Assembly: GCA_947650365.1 (NCBI GenBank)
Contig: OX393556.1
Location: 80,046,579 to 80,110,578 of the forward strand
Direction of reading: 5' to 3'
DNA from: Chamaelirium japonicum
Taxonomy: Eukaryota; Streptophyta; Magnoliopsida; Liliales; Melanthiaceae
DNA length: 64,000 nt
Of the stretch, positions 1-13,193 are shown one piece after another; position 1 is the first letter of the stretch; each line of letters opens with the position of its first letter. The notes under the pieces were generated by a model, which worked only from the letters and a program-made list of their open reading frames with translations, searched no databases and was not told the DNA's origin. Position numbers and translations under genes: made by a program.

Positions 1-1988
1 ATCCATTCTAATTCATTCGCACGAATGTATCCATTCTAATTCATTCATATGATCCATTCTAATTCATTCGCACTATCCATTCGAATTCACTCATACGATC
101 TATTCATTTTCATTCTTACGATCCATTCTAATTCATTCCCACGATCCATTCTAATTCATTCATATGATCCATTCTAATTCATTCGTACGATCCATTCTAA
201 TTCATTCGCACGATCCATTCTAATTCATTCATACGATCCATTCTAATTCATTCCTATAATCTATTCTAATTCTTCACACGAATGTATCCATTCTAATTCA
301 TTCGTACGATCCAATCTAATTCATTCGCACGATCGATTCTAATTCATTCATACAATCCATTCTAATTCATTCGTACGATCCATTCTAATTCATTCGCACA
401 ATCTATTCTAATTCATTCATACGATCCATTCTAATTCATTCGTACGATCCATTCTAATTCATTAATACGATCCAATCTAATTCATTCATACGATCCATTC
501 TAATTCCTTCGTACGATCCATTCTAATTCATACAATCCATTCTATTTCTTTCATACGATCCATTCTAATTCATTCGTACGATCCATTCTAATTCATTCGC
601 ATGAATGTATCCATTATAATTCATTCGTACGATCCATTGTAATTCATTCGTACGATCCATTCTAATTCATTCATACGATCCATTCTAATTCATTCGCACG
701 AATGTATCCATTCTAATTCATTCGTACGATCCATTCTAATTCATTCGCACGATCCATTCTAATTCATTCATACATTCCATTCTAATTCTTTCACACAATC
801 CATTCTAATTCATTTGTACGATGCATTCTATTTCATTCGTACGATCCATTCTAATTCATTCGTACGATCCATTCTAATTCATTCGCACGATCCATTCTAA
901 TTCATTCGTACGATCCATTCTAATTCATTCGTACGATCCAATCTAATTCATTCGTACGATCCATTCTAATTCATTCGTACGATCTATTCTAATTCATTCG
1001 CACGATCCATTCTAATTCATTCATACGATCCATTCTAATTCATTCATACGATCCATTCTAATTCATTCGTACGATCCATTCTAATTCATTCGCACGATCT
1101 ATTCTAATTCATTCGTACGATCCATTCTAATTCATTCATACGATCCATTCTAATTCCATCGTACGATCCATTCTAATTCCTTAGTACGATCCATTCTAAT
1201 TCATTCGTATGATCCCTTCTAATTCATTCGTACGATCCATTCTAATTCCTTCGTACAATCAATTCTAATTCATACGATCCATTCTATTTCATTCATACGA
1301 TCCATTCTAATTCATTCTCACGATCCAATCTAATTCATTCATAAGATCCATTTTAATTCATTCGCACAATCTATTCTAATTCATTCATACGATCCATTCT
1401 AATTCATTCGTACGATCCATTCAAATTCATTCGCACGATCCATTCTAATTCATTCGCATGAATGTATCCATTCTAATTCATTCGTATGTATCCATTCTAA
1501 TTCATTCGTACGATCCATTCTATTTCATTCATACGATCCATTCTTACTCATTCATACGATTCATTCTAATTCATAAGTACGATCCATTCTAATTCATTTG
1601 CACGATCCATTCTAATTCAGTCGTACGATCCATTCTAATTCAGTCGCACAATCTATTCTATTTCATTCGTACGATCCATTCTAATTCATTCGTACGATCC
1701 ATTCTAATTCATTCGTACGATCCATTCTAATTCATTCGCACGATCCATTCTAATTCATTCATACGATCCATTCTAAGTCATTCGTACGATCCATTCTAAT
1801 TCATTCGCACGATCCATTCTAATTCATAATTACAATCTATTCTAATTCATTCATACGATCCATTCTAATTCATTCGTACAATCCATTCTATTTTGTTCGT
1901 ATGATCCATTCTTACTCATTCGTACGATCCATTCTAATTCATTCGTACGATCCATTCTAATTCATTCGCACGAATGTATCCATCCTTT
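1..1988 (+). repeat. Forward satellite block, open at left window edge
   Basis: About 85 units read ATTCTAATTC on the + strand, with scattered 28 bp GAATGTATCC units (near 24, 283, 603, 704, 1,460 and 1,974). It ends in an aberrant CATCCTTTGC unit that leads into the first inversion. Confidence 0.95.
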
Positions 1989-1993
1989 GCACG

Positions 1994-2301
1994 AATGGAT
2001 ACATTCATGGGAATGAATTAGAATGGATTGTACGAATGAAATAGAATGGATCGTACGAATGAATTAGAATGGATACAATCGTGCGAATGAATTAGAATGG
2101 ATCGTACGAATGAATTAGAATGGATACATTCGTGCGAATGAATTAGAATAGATTGTGCGAATGAATTAGAATGGATCGTACGAATGAATTAGAATGGATT
2201 GTATGAAGGAATTAGAATGGATACATTCGTGCGAATGAATTAGAATGGATCGTACGAATGAATTAGAATAGATTGTGCGAATGAATTAGAATGGATCATA
2301 C
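1994..2301 (-). repeat. Reverse satellite block
   Basis: Units read GAATTAGAATGG. The block opens with a CATGGGAATG unit, which is the reverse complement of a marker of the 321 bp higher-order phrase. Confidence 0.93.
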
Positions 2302-2350
2302 GTACGAATGTATCCATTCTAATTCCTTCGTACGAATGGATCCATTCTAA
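2302..2350 (+). repeat. Short forward insert of two units
   Basis: Two forward units between reverse blocks. The right edge is a perfect palindrome centred on AATT. Confidence 0.88.
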
Positions 2351-2362
2351 TTAGAATGGATC
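2339..2362. repeat. Perfect 24 bp palindrome at an orientation switch
   Basis: The core TCCATTCTAATTAGAATGGA (2,341-2,360) is exactly self-complementary and gains two more paired bases on each side. Forward units change to reverse units exactly at the AATT dyad, with no spacer. Confidence 0.95.
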
Positions 2363-3545
2363 GTACGAATGAAATAGAATAGATCGTACGAATGAATTAG
2401 AATGGATCGTGCGAATGATTTAGAATGGATCGTACGAATGAATTAGAGTGGATACATTCGTACGAAGGAATTAGAATGGATCGTACGAATGAATTAGAAT
2501 GGATTCATTCGTGCGAATGAATTAGAATGGATTCATTCGTGCGAATGAATTAGAATGGATCGTATGAATGAATTAGAATGGACTGTATGAATGAATTAGA
2601 ATGGATCGTACGAATGAATTAGAATGGATACATTCGTGCGAATGAATTAGAATGGATCATACGAATGAGTAAGAATGGATCGTACGAATAAAATAGAATG
2701 GATTGTACGAATGAATTAGAATAGATCATACAAATGAATTAGAATGGATTGTACGAATGAATTAGAATGGATCGCGCGAATGAATTAGAATGGATCGTGC
2801 GAATGACTTAGAATGGATCGTGCGAATGAATTAGAATGGATCGTACGAATGAGTAAGAATGGATCATACGAATGAAATAGAATGGATCGTACGAATGAAT
2901 TATAATGGATCGTGCGAATGAATTAGAATGGATCGTACGAATGAATTAGAATAGATTGTGTGAAGGAATTAGAATGGATCGTACGAATGAATTAGAATAA
3001 ATCGTACGAATGAAATAGAATGGATCGTACGAATGAATTGGAATTCATTCGTACGAATGAAATAGAATGGATCGTACGAAGGAATTAGAATGGATCGTAC
3101 GAATGAATTAGAATGGATACATTCGTGCAAAAGAATTAGAATGGATTTTTATGAATGAATTAGAATGGATCGAATGAATGAATTAGAATGGATCGTGCGA
3201 ATGAATTAGATTGGATCGTATGAATGAATTAGAATGGATCGTACGAATGAATTAGAATAGATTGTGCGAATGAATTAGAATGGATCGTACAAATTAATTA
3301 GAATTGATCGTACGAATGAATTAGAATAGATTGTGCGAATGAATTAGAATGGATCGTACGAATGAATTAAAATGGATCGTATGAATGAATTAGAATGGAT
3401 TGTATGAATGAATTAGAAGGATCGTGCGAATGAATTAGAATGGATCGTGCTAATGATTTAGAATGGATCGTATGAATGAATTCGAATGGATCGTGCGAAT
3501 GAATTAGAATGGATTGTACGAATGAATTAGAATGGATCGTGCGAT
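2351..3545 (-). repeat. Reverse satellite block
   Basis: About 51 reverse units, including an intact 97 bp four-unit phrase at 2,628-2,724. It ends in GCGATTAATTC, another switch at AATT. Confidence 0.94.
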
Positions 3546-4131
3546 TAATTCTAATTCATTCGTACGATCCATTCTATTTCATTCGTACGATCCATTCGAA
3601 TTCATTAATACGATCCAATCTAATTCATTCATACGATCCATTCTAATTCCTTCGTATGAATGAATTAGAAGGATCGTGCGAATGAATTAGAATGGATCGT
3701 GCGAATGATTTAGAATGGATCGTATGAATGAATTAGAATGGATCGTGCGAATGAATTAGAATGGATCGTATGAATGAAATAGAATGGATCGTATGAATTA
3801 GAATGGATCGTACGAAGGAATTAGAATGGATCGTATGAATGAATTAGATTGGATCATATTAATGAATTAGAATGGATTGTACGAATGAATTAGAATGAAT
3901 CGTACGAATGAGTAAGAATGGATCGTATTAATGAATTAGAATTGATCGTGCGCACGATCCATTTTTATTCATTCATACAATCCATTCTAATTCATTCGCA
4001 CAATCCATTCGAATTCACTCATACGATCCATTCAAATTCACTCATATGATCCATTCTAATTCATTCGCACGATCCATTCTAATTCATTCATACAATCGAT
4101 CCAATCTAATTCATTCATACGATCCATTCTA
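3546..4131. repeat. Mosaic of three short blocks (F, R, F)
   Basis: Forward 3,546-3,654, reverse 3,655-3,950, forward 3,951-4,131. The last switch, near 4,130, is CCATTCTAATGGATC, where a forward unit is cut after CTAA and continues as a reverse unit. Confidence 0.9.
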
Positions 4132-4886
4132 ATGGATCGTACAAATGAATTAGAATGGATCGTATGAATGAATTCGAATGGATCGTACGAAGTAATTAGA
4201 ATGGATCGTACGAAGGAATTAGAATGGATCGTATGAATGAATTAGAATGATTCGTGCAAATGAATTAGAATGGATCGTATTAATGAATTAGAATGGATCG
4301 TATGAATGAATTAGAATGGATCGTGCGAATGAATTAGAATGGATCGTACGAATGAATTAGAATGGATCGTTTGAATGAATTAGAATGGATCGTGCGAATG
4401 AATTAGATTGGATCGTCCGAATGAATTAGAATGGATCGTGCGAATGAATTAGAATGGATCGTGCGAATGAAATATAATGGATACATTCGTGCGAATGAAT
4501 TAGAATGGATCGTACGAATGAATTAGAATGGATCGTGCGAATGAAATAGAATGGATACATTCGTGCGAATGAATTAGAATGGATCGTATAAATGAATTAG
4601 AATGGATCGTACAAATGAAATAGAATTAGAATGGATCGTATGAATGAATTAGAATGGATCGTGCGAATGAATTAGAATGGATAGTACGAATGAATTAGCA
4701 TCGTATGAATGAATTAGACTGGATACATGCGTACGAATGAATTAGAATGGATCATACGAAAGAATCGTACGAATGAATTAGAATGGATCGTACGAATGAA
4801 TTAGAATGGATCGCGCGAAAGAATTAGAATGGATCGTACGAAGGAATTAGAATGGATCGTACGAAGGAATTAGAATGGATCGTACG
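4127..4886 (-). repeat. Reverse satellite block
   Basis: Reverse units running into copy 1 of the 1,588 bp duplication, which begins at about 4,391. A shortened unit with GAATTAGCATCG at 4,693 is a useful landmark shared with the second copy. Confidence 0.93.
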
Positions 4887-5978
4887 AATGTATCCATTCC
4901 AATTCACTAGCACGATCGTACGAATTAATTAGAATGGATCGTGCGAATGAATTAGAATGGATTGTATAAATGAATTAGAATGGATCGTGCGAATGAATTA
5001 GAATGGATCGTACGAATGAATTAGAATGGATCGTGCAAAAGAATTAGAATGGATTGTATGAATGAATTAGAATGGATCGTGCGAATGAATTAGAATGGAT
5101 CGTACGAATGAATTAGAATGAATCGTACGAATGAATTAGAATGGATACTTTCGTGCAAATGAATTAGAATGGATCATGCGAATGAATTAGAATGGATCGT
5201 ATGAATGAATAAGAATGGATCGTACGAATGAAATAGAATAGATCGTACGAATGAATTCGAATTGATTGTGCTAATGAATTAGAATTGATCGTACGAATGA
5301 ATTAGAATAGATTATGCGAATGAATTAGAACGGATCGTACGAATGAATTAGAATGGATCGTACGAATGAATTAGATTGGATCGTATGAATGAATTAGAAT
5401 GGATCGTACGAATGAATTAGAATGGATACATTCATGAAAGAATTAGAATGGATCGTATGAATGAATTAGAATGGATCGTATGAGTGAATTAGAATGGATC
5501 GTACGAATGAATTAGAATGGATTGTACGAATGTATCCATTCTAATTCATTCGTACGATCCTTTCTAATTCCTTCGTACGGATCCATTCTAATTCCTTCGT
5601 ACGATCCATTCTAATTCCTTCATACGATCTATTCTAATTTCATTCGTATGATCCATTCTAATTCCTTCTTACGATCAATTCTTATTCATTCCCATGAATG
5701 TATCCATTCTAATTTATACGTACGATCCATTCTAATTCATTTATACATACGATCCATTCTAATTCATTACATTCGTGCGAATGAATTAGAATAGATCGTT
5801 TGTATGAATTAGAATGGATTGTGCGAATGAATTAGAATGGATCGTACGAATGAATTAGAATGGATCGTATGAATGAATTAGAATGGATCGTACAAAGGAT
5901 GGATACATTCGTACGAATGAATTAGAATGGATCGTACTAATGAATTAGAATGGGTCGTGTGAAAGAATTAGAATGGAT
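4391..5978. repeat. 1,588 bp segmental tandem duplication, copy 1
   Basis: The landmarks TTAGCATCGTATG (4,695), CACTAGCACGATCG (4,903), CTTCGTACGGATCC (5,571) and GTGTGAAAG (5,957) all recur exactly 1,588 bp downstream. The length is 69 units plus 1 bp. The segment contains its own orientation switches (forward 4,887-4,918 and 5,527-5,769), so they were copied with it. Confidence 0.93.
5527..5769 (+). repeat. Forward block inside duplication copy 1, with partial 321 bp phrase
   Basis: About ten forward units. From about 5,636 they carry the markers CCCATGAATGTATCC, a TATACGTACGATCC unit and TTTATACATACG of the 5' half of the 321 bp higher-order phrase. The left switch runs through a shared CGAATG. 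Confidence 0.9.
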
Positions 5979-7566
5979 CGTGCGAATGAATTAGATTGGA
6001 TCGTACAAATGAATTAGAATGGATCGTGCGAATGAATTAGAATGGATCGTGCGAATAAAATATAATGGATACATTCGTGCGAATGAATTAGAATGGATCG
6101 TACGAATGAATTAGAATAGATCGTGCGAATGAAATAGAATGGATACATTCGTGCGAATGAATTAGAATGGATCGTATAAATGAATTAGAATGGACCGTAC
6201 AAATGAAATAGAATTAGAATGGATCGTATGAATGAATTAGAATGGATCGTGCGAATGAATTAGAATGGATAGTACGAATGAATTAGCATCGTATGAATGA
6301 ATTAGACTGGATACATGCGTACGAATGAATTAGAATGGATCATACGAAAGAATCGTACGAATGAATTAGAATGGATCGTACGAATGAATTAGAATGGATC
6401 GCGCGAAAGAATTAGAATGGATCGTACGAAGGAATTAGAATGGATCGTACGAAGGAATTAGAATGGATCGTACGAATGTATCCATTCTAATTCACTAGCA
6501 CGATCGTACGAATTAATTAGAATGGATCGTGCGAATGAATTAGAATGGATTGTATAAATGAATTAGAATGGATTGTGCGAATGAATTAGAATGGATCGTA
6601 CGAATGAATTAGAATGGATCGTGCGAAAGAATTAGAATGGATTGTATGAATGAATTAGAATGGATCGTGCGAATGAATTAGAATGGATCGTACGAATGAA
6701 TTAGAATGAATCGTACGAATGAATTAGAATGGATACTTTCGTGCGAATGAATTAGAATGGATCATGCGAATGAACTAGAATGGATCGTATGAATGAATAA
6801 GAATGGATCGTACGAATAAAATAGAATAGATCGTACGAATGAATTAGAATTGATCGTGCTAATGAATTAGAATTGATCATACGAATGAATTAGAATAGAT
6901 TGTGCGAATGAATTAGAACGGATCGTACGAATGAATTAGAATGGATCGTACGAATGAATTAGATTGGATCGTATGAATGAATTAGAATGGATTGTACGAA
7001 TGAATTAGAATGGATACAATAATGAAAGAATTAGAATGGATCGTATGAATGAATTAGAATCGATCGTATGAGTGAATTAGAATGGATCGTACGAATGAAT
7101 TAGAATGGATTGTACGAATGTATCCATTCTAATTCATTCGTACGATCCATTCTAATTCCTTCGTACGGATCCATTCTAATTCCTTCGTACGATCCATTCT
7201 AATTCCTTCGTACGATCTATTCTAATTTTATTCGTATGATCCATTCTAATTCTTTCTTACGATCAATTCTTATTCATTCCCATGAATGTATCCATTCTAA
7301 TTCATACGTACGATCCATTCTAATTCATTTATACATACGATCCATTCTAATTCATTACATTCGTGCGAATGAATTAGAATAGATCGTTTGTATGAATTAG
7401 AATGGATTGTGCGAATGAATTAGAATGGATCGTACGAATGAATTAGAATGGATCATATGAATGAATTAGAATGGATCGTACAAAGGATGGATACATTCGT
7501 ACGAATGAATTAGAATGGATCGTACTAATGAATTAGAATGGATCGTGTGAAAGAATTAGAATGGAT
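5979..7566. repeat. 1,588 bp segmental tandem duplication, copy 2
   Basis: Collinear with copy 1 at a constant offset of 1,588 bp. Differences are scattered substitutions, by eye one or two per hundred bases, such as CCATTCTAATTCACTAG here against CCATTCCAATTCACTAG in copy 1. Forward sub-blocks lie at 6,475-6,506 and 7,115-7,357. Equal spacing over the whole length implies a single recent unequal exchange. Confidence 0.93.
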
Positions 7567-8658
7567 TGTATGAATGAATTAGAATTGATCGTGCGAATGA
7601 ATTAGAATGGATCGTACGAATGAATTAGAATGGATCGTACGAATGAATTAGAATGGATCGTATGAATGAAATAGAATGGATCGTATGAATTAGAATGGAT
7701 CGTACGAATGAAATAGAATAGATCGTACGAATAAATTAGAATGGATACTTTCGTGCGAATGAATTAGAATGGATCGTACAAATGAATTAGAATGGATACA
7801 TTCGAGCAAAAGAATTAGAATAGATTGCATGAATGAATTAGAACGGATCGTGGTAATGAATTAGAATGGATCGTACGAATGAATTAGAATGGATCGTACG
7901 AATGAATTAGAATGGATCGTGCGAATGAATTAGAATGGATCGTACGAATGAATTAGAATGGATCGTACAAATGAATTAGAATGGATCGTATGAATGAATT
8001 AGAATGGATCGTACGAATGAATTAGAATGGATACAATCATGCGAATGAATTAGAATGGATTGTACGAATGAATTAGAATGGATCGTACGAATGAATTAGA
8101 ATGCATACATTCGTGCGAATGAATTAGAATGGATCGTATGAATGAATTAGAATGGATCATATGAGTGAATTAGAATGGATACATTCGTGCGAATGAATTA
8201 GAATGGATCGTATGAATGAATTAGAATGGATCGTACGAATGAATTAGAATGGATACATTCGTGCAAATGAGTTAGAATAGATCATACGAATGAGTAAGAA
8301 TGGATCGTACGAATGAAATAGAATGGATTGTACGAATGAATTAGGATGGATCGTACAAATGAATTAGAGTAGATTATATGAATGAATTAGAATGGATCGT
8401 ACGGATGAATTAGAATGGATTGTGCGAATGAATTAGAATGGATCGTACGAATGAATTAGAATGGATACATTCGTGTGAATAAATTAGAATAGATCGTACG
8501 AATGAGTAAGAATGGATCATACGAATGAAATAGAATGGATTGTATGAATGAATTAGAATGGATTCATTCGAATGAATTAGAATGGATTGTACGAATGAAT
8601 TAGATTGGATCGTACGAATGAATTAGAATGGATCGTACGAATGAATTAGAATGGATAC
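7358..8658 (-). repeat. Reverse satellite block
   Basis: Reverse units with two intact 97 bp phrases (8,253 and 8,465). The right part, from about 8,250, is collinear with 58,437 onward. It ends at the aberrant junction GGATACACGATCC. Confidence 0.94.
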
Positions 8659-8890
8659 ACGATCCATTCTAATTCACTCACACGATCCATTCTAATTCAT
8701 TCGTACGATCCATTCTAATTCTTTCACACGATCCATTCTATTTCATTCATACGATCCATTCTAATTCATTCGCACGATCCATTCTAATTCATTCATATGT
8801 TCCATTCTAATTCATTCGTACGATCCATTCTAATTCATTCGCACGATCTATTCTAATTCATAAGTACGATCCATTCTAATTTATTTGCGC
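8250..8890. repeat. Distant paralogous segment, member 1 (pairs with 58,437-59,085)
   Basis: Landmarks match at offsets of 50,187-50,192 bp: GATCATACGAATGAGTAAG (8,280/58,467), the 97 bp phrase (8,465/58,652), GATTCATTCGAATG, the reverse-to-forward junction ATACACGATCC (8,655/58,847) and TAAGTACGATCC (8,861/59,053). Confidence 0.88.
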
Positions 8891-9189
8891 GATCAATTCT
8901 AATTCCATTCTATTTCATTCGTACGATCCATTCTTACTCAATCGTATGATCCATTCTAATTCATTCGCACGAATGTATCCATTCTAATTCATTCGTACGA
9001 TCCATTCTAATTCATTCGCACGATCCATTCTAATTCATTAATACGATCCAATCTAATTTATTCATACGATCCATTCTAATTCATTCGCACGAATGTATCC
9101 ATTCTAATTCATTCGTATGGTTCTAATTCATTCATACAATCCATTCTAATTCTTTCACACGTCATACGATCCATTCTAATTCCTTCGTA
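8659..9189 (+). repeat. Forward satellite block
   Basis: About 22 forward units. It ends at CCTTCGTACGAATG, a switch on the CGTACG dyad. Confidence 0.93.
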
Positions 9190-9467
9190 CGAATGAATTA
9201 GAAAGGATTATAAGAAGGAATTAGAATGGATACATTCGTGCGAATGAATTAGAATGGATCGTACGAATAAATTAGAATAGATTGTGCGAATGAATTATAA
9301 TGGATCGTATTAATGAATTAGATTGGATCGTATGAATGAATTAGAATGGATCGTGCGAATGAATTAGAATGGATCGTACGAATGAATTAGAATGGATCAT
9401 ACGAATGAATTAGAATGGATCGTATGAATGAATTAGAATGGATCGTACGAATGAATTAGAGTGGATC
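9190..9467 (-). repeat. Reverse satellite block
   Basis: About 12 reverse units; the last one is the GAGTGG variant, which joins a forward CACACAATCC unit. Confidence 0.92.
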
Positions 9468-9742
9468 ACACAATCCATTCTAATTCATTCATACGATCCA
9501 TTCTAATTCATTCGCACGAATGTATCCATTCTAATTCATTCGCACGATCCATTCTAATTCATTGATACAATCCATTCTAATTCTTTTGCACGAATGTATC
9601 CATTCTAATTCATTCGTACGATCCATTCTAATTCATTCGCACGATCCATTCTTACTCATTTGTACGATCCATTCTAATTCATTCGCACGATCAATTCTAA
9701 TTAATTCGTACGATCCATTCTAATTCATTCGCACGAATGTAT

Positions 9743-9839
9743 CCATTCTAATTCTTTCGTACAATCCATTCTATTTCATTCGTACGATCCATTCTTACTC
9801 ATTCGTACGATCCATTCTAATTCATTCGCACGAATATAT
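9743..9839 (+). repeat. 97 bp four-unit phrase, forward copy
   Basis: Order: a unit ending CGTACAAT, a CTATTTC unit, a CTTACTC unit, then a 28 bp unit ending GCACGAATATAT. Lengths 23+23+23+28. Confidence 0.93.
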
Positions 9840-10019
9840 CCATTCTAATTCATTTGTACGATCCATTCTAATTCCTTCGTACTATCCATTCTATTTCATT
9901 TATACGATCCATTCTAATTCATTCGTACGATCCATTCTTACTCATTAGCACGATCCATTCTAATTCATTCGTACAATCCAATCTAATTCATTCGCACGAT
10001 CCATTCGAATTCACTCATA

Positions 10020-10560
10020 CGATCCATTCTAATTCATTCGTATGATCCATTCTAAATCATTTGTATCCATTCTATTTCATTCGCACGATCCATTCTAATT
10101 CATTCGCACGATCCATTCTAATTCATTCGCAAGATCCATTCTATTTCATTCGTACGATCCATTCTAATTCATTCATACGATCCATTCTAATTCATTCACA
10201 CGATCCATTCTAATTCATACGTACGATCCATTCTATTTCATTCGTACGATCCATTCTAATTCATTCGTACGATCCATTCTAATTCATTCGTACGATCTAT
10301 TCCAATTCATTCGTACGATCCATTCTAATTCATTCGTATGATCCATTCTAATTCATTTGTATCTATTCTATTTCATTCGAACGATCCATTCTAATTCATT
10401 CGCACGATCCATTCTAATTCATTCGCACGATCCATTCTATTTCATTTGTACGATCCATTCTAATTCATTCATACGATCCATTCTAATTCATTCGCACGAT
10501 CCATTCTAATTCATACGTACGATCCATTCTATTTTATTCGTACGATCCATTCTAATTCAT
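10020..10560 (+). repeat. Local tandem duplication, period about 297 bp
   Basis: TTTGTATC (10,060 and 10,357) followed by CTATTTC and two CGCACG units, then CATACGTACGATCC (10,217 and 10,513), recur with an offset of 296-297 bp. The short TTTGTATCC unit is rare elsewhere, so the match is specific. Confidence 0.85.
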
Positions 10561-10820
10561 TCGTACAATCCATTCTATTTCATTCGTACGATCCATTCTT
10601 ACTCATTCATACGATCCATTCTAATTCATTCGTACGATCCATTCTAATTCATTCATACGATTCATTCTAATTCAGTTGCACGAATATATCCATTCTAATT
10701 CATTCGTATGATCCATTCTAATTCATTCGTACGATCCATTCTAATTCATTCGCACAATCTATTCTAATTCATTCGTACGATCAATTCTAATTCATTAGGA
10801 CGATCCATTCTAATTCATTC

Positions 10821-11845
10821 GGAATGGATCATACGAATGAATTAGAATGGATCGTATGAGTGAATTCGAATGGATCGTGCGAATGAATTAGAATGGATTG
10901 TACGAATGAATTAGAATGGATCGTATGAATGATTTAGATTGGATCGTATGAATGAATTAGAATGGATCGTGCGAATGAATTAGAATGGATCGTACGAATG
11001 AATTAGAATGGATCGTATGAATGAATTAGAATGGATTATGCGAATGAATTAGAATGGATCGTACGAATGAATAAAAATGGATACATTCGTGCAAATGAAT
11101 TAGAATGGATCGTACGAATGAGTAAGAATGGATCGTACAATTAGAATGGATCGAACGAATGAATTAGATAAGATCGTATGAATGAATTAGAATGGATCGT
11201 ACGAATGAATTAGAATAGATCGTACGAAGGAATTAGAATGGATCGTATGAAGGAATTAGAATGGATACATTTGTGCGAATGAATTAGAATGGATCGTATG
11301 AGTGAATTAGAATGGATCATATGAATGAATTAGAATGGATCGTATGCATGAATTAGAATGGATATATTCGTGCGAATGAATTAGAATGGATCGTATGAAT
11401 GAATTAGAATAGATTGTGCGAATGAATTAGAATGGATCGTACGAATGAATTAGAATGGATCGTACGAATGAATTAGAATGGATCGTACGAATGAGTAAGA
11501 ATGGATTGTACGAATGGATCGTACGAATGAGTAAGAATGGATCGTACGAATGAATTAGAATGGATCGTACGAATGAATTAGAATGGATCATACGAATGAA
11601 TTAGAATGGATCGTGCGAATGAATTAGAATGGATCGTGCGAATGAATTTGAATGGATCATGCGAATGAATTAGAATGGATCGTACGAATGAGTAAGAATG
11701 GATCGTACGAATGAAATAGAATGGATCGTACGAATGAATTAGAATGGATCATGCGAATGAATTAGAATGGATCGTACGAATGAATTAGAATAGATTGTGC
11801 GAATGAATTAGAATGGATCGTACGACGGAATTAGAAAGGATCGTA
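10821..11845 (-). repeat. Reverse satellite block
   Basis: About 44 reverse units. The left switch is CATTCGGAATGG and the right switch is GGATCGTAATTTATTCG. Confidence 0.93.
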
Positions 11846-12373
11846 ATTTATTCGTACGATCCATTCTATTTCATTCTTACGATCCATTTTTACGATCCAT
11901 TCTAATTCATTCGTACGATCCATTCTAATTCATTCGCACAATCTATTCTAATTCACTCGTACGATCCATTCTAATTCATTAGCACAATCCATTCTAATTC
12001 ATTCATACAATCCATTCTAATTCATTCGTACGATCCATTCTAATTCATTCGCACGACTGTATCCATTCTAATTCATTCGTGCGATCCTTTCTAATTCATT
12101 CATACGATCCAATCTAATTTATTCATACGATCCATTTTAATTCATTCGTACGATCCATTCTAATTCCTTCGTATGATCCATTCCAATTCATTCATACGAT
12201 CCATTCTAATTCATTCGTACGATCCTTTCTAATTCATTCGCACGATCGATTCTAATTCATTCGCACGATCCATTCTAATTCATTCATACGATCCATTCTA
12301 ATTCTTTCGCACGATCCATTCTAATTCATTCATACAATCCATTCTAATTCTTTAGCACGAATGTATCCATTCT
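11846..12373 (+). repeat. Forward satellite block
   Basis: About 22 forward units. It ends CCATTCTTATTAGAATG, a near-palindromic switch at the middle of the unit. Confidence 0.93.
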
Positions 12374-12732
12374 TATTAGAATGAATTAGAATGGATACAA
12401 TCCTGTGAATGAATTAGTATGGATCGTACGAATGAATTAGAATAGATTGTGCGAATGAATTAGAATGGATTGTATGAATGAATTAGAATGGATAAATTCG
12501 TGCGAATGAATTAGAATGGATTGTATGAATGAATTAGATTGGATCGTATAAATGAATTAGAATGGATCGTGCGAATGAATTAGAATGGATCGTACGAATG
12601 AATTAGAATGGATCGTACGAATGAATTAGAATGGATACATTCGTACGAATGAATTAGAATGGATCGTATGAATGAATTAGATTGTACGAAGGAATTAGAA
12701 TGGATCGTACGAATGAAATAGAATGGATCGTA
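12374..12732 (-). repeat. Reverse satellite block
   Basis: About 15 reverse units, with a GGATAAATTCGTGCG unit at 12,489 that belongs to the 321 bp phrase. The right switch GATCGTAATCTAATTC recurs 4,959 bp downstream at 17,690. Confidence 0.92.
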
Positions 12733-13193
12733 ATCTAATTCATTCATACGATCCATTCTAATTCATTCGCACAATGTATTCTAATTCATTCGTACAATTC
12801 ATTCTATTTCATTCGTACGATCCATTCTTACTCATTCATATGATCTATTCTAATTCATTCGCACTAATATATCCATTCTAATTCATTCGTACGATCCATT
12901 CTAATTCATTCATACGATCCATTCTAATTCATTTGCACGAATATATCAATTCTAATTCATTCGTACGATCCATTCTAATATCTTCGTACGATCAGTTCTA
13001 ATTCATTCGCACGATCCTTTCTAATTCATTCGTACGATCCATTCGAATTCATTCGCACAAATGTATCCATTCTAATTCATTCGTACGATCCATTCTAATT
13101 CATTAGCATGAAAAAACTCGATCCACTCTAATTCATTCGTACGATCCATTCTAATTCTTTTGTACGACCCATTATATTTCATTCGTTTGATCC
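12733..13193 (+). repeat. Forward satellite block with the A-tract marker
   Basis: About 19 forward units. The rare A6 marker unit lies at 13,101-13,130. It ends at an aberrant TGATCCACATGC junction. Confidence 0.92.
13101..13130 (-). repeat. Rare T6-tract variant, inverted copy
   Basis: CATTAGCATGAAAAAACTCG followed by ATCCACTCTA is the reverse complement, with few differences, of the T6 marker at 18,864 and 51,781. All three lie between a GAGTGG unit and a CTAATG unit. Confidence 0.88.

Larger units (their letters stand above)
9468..10820 (+). repeat. Forward satellite block
   Basis: About 58 forward units with an intact 97 bp phrase at 9,743-9,839 and a local tandem duplication of about 297 bp starting near 10,020. 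Confidence 0.94.
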
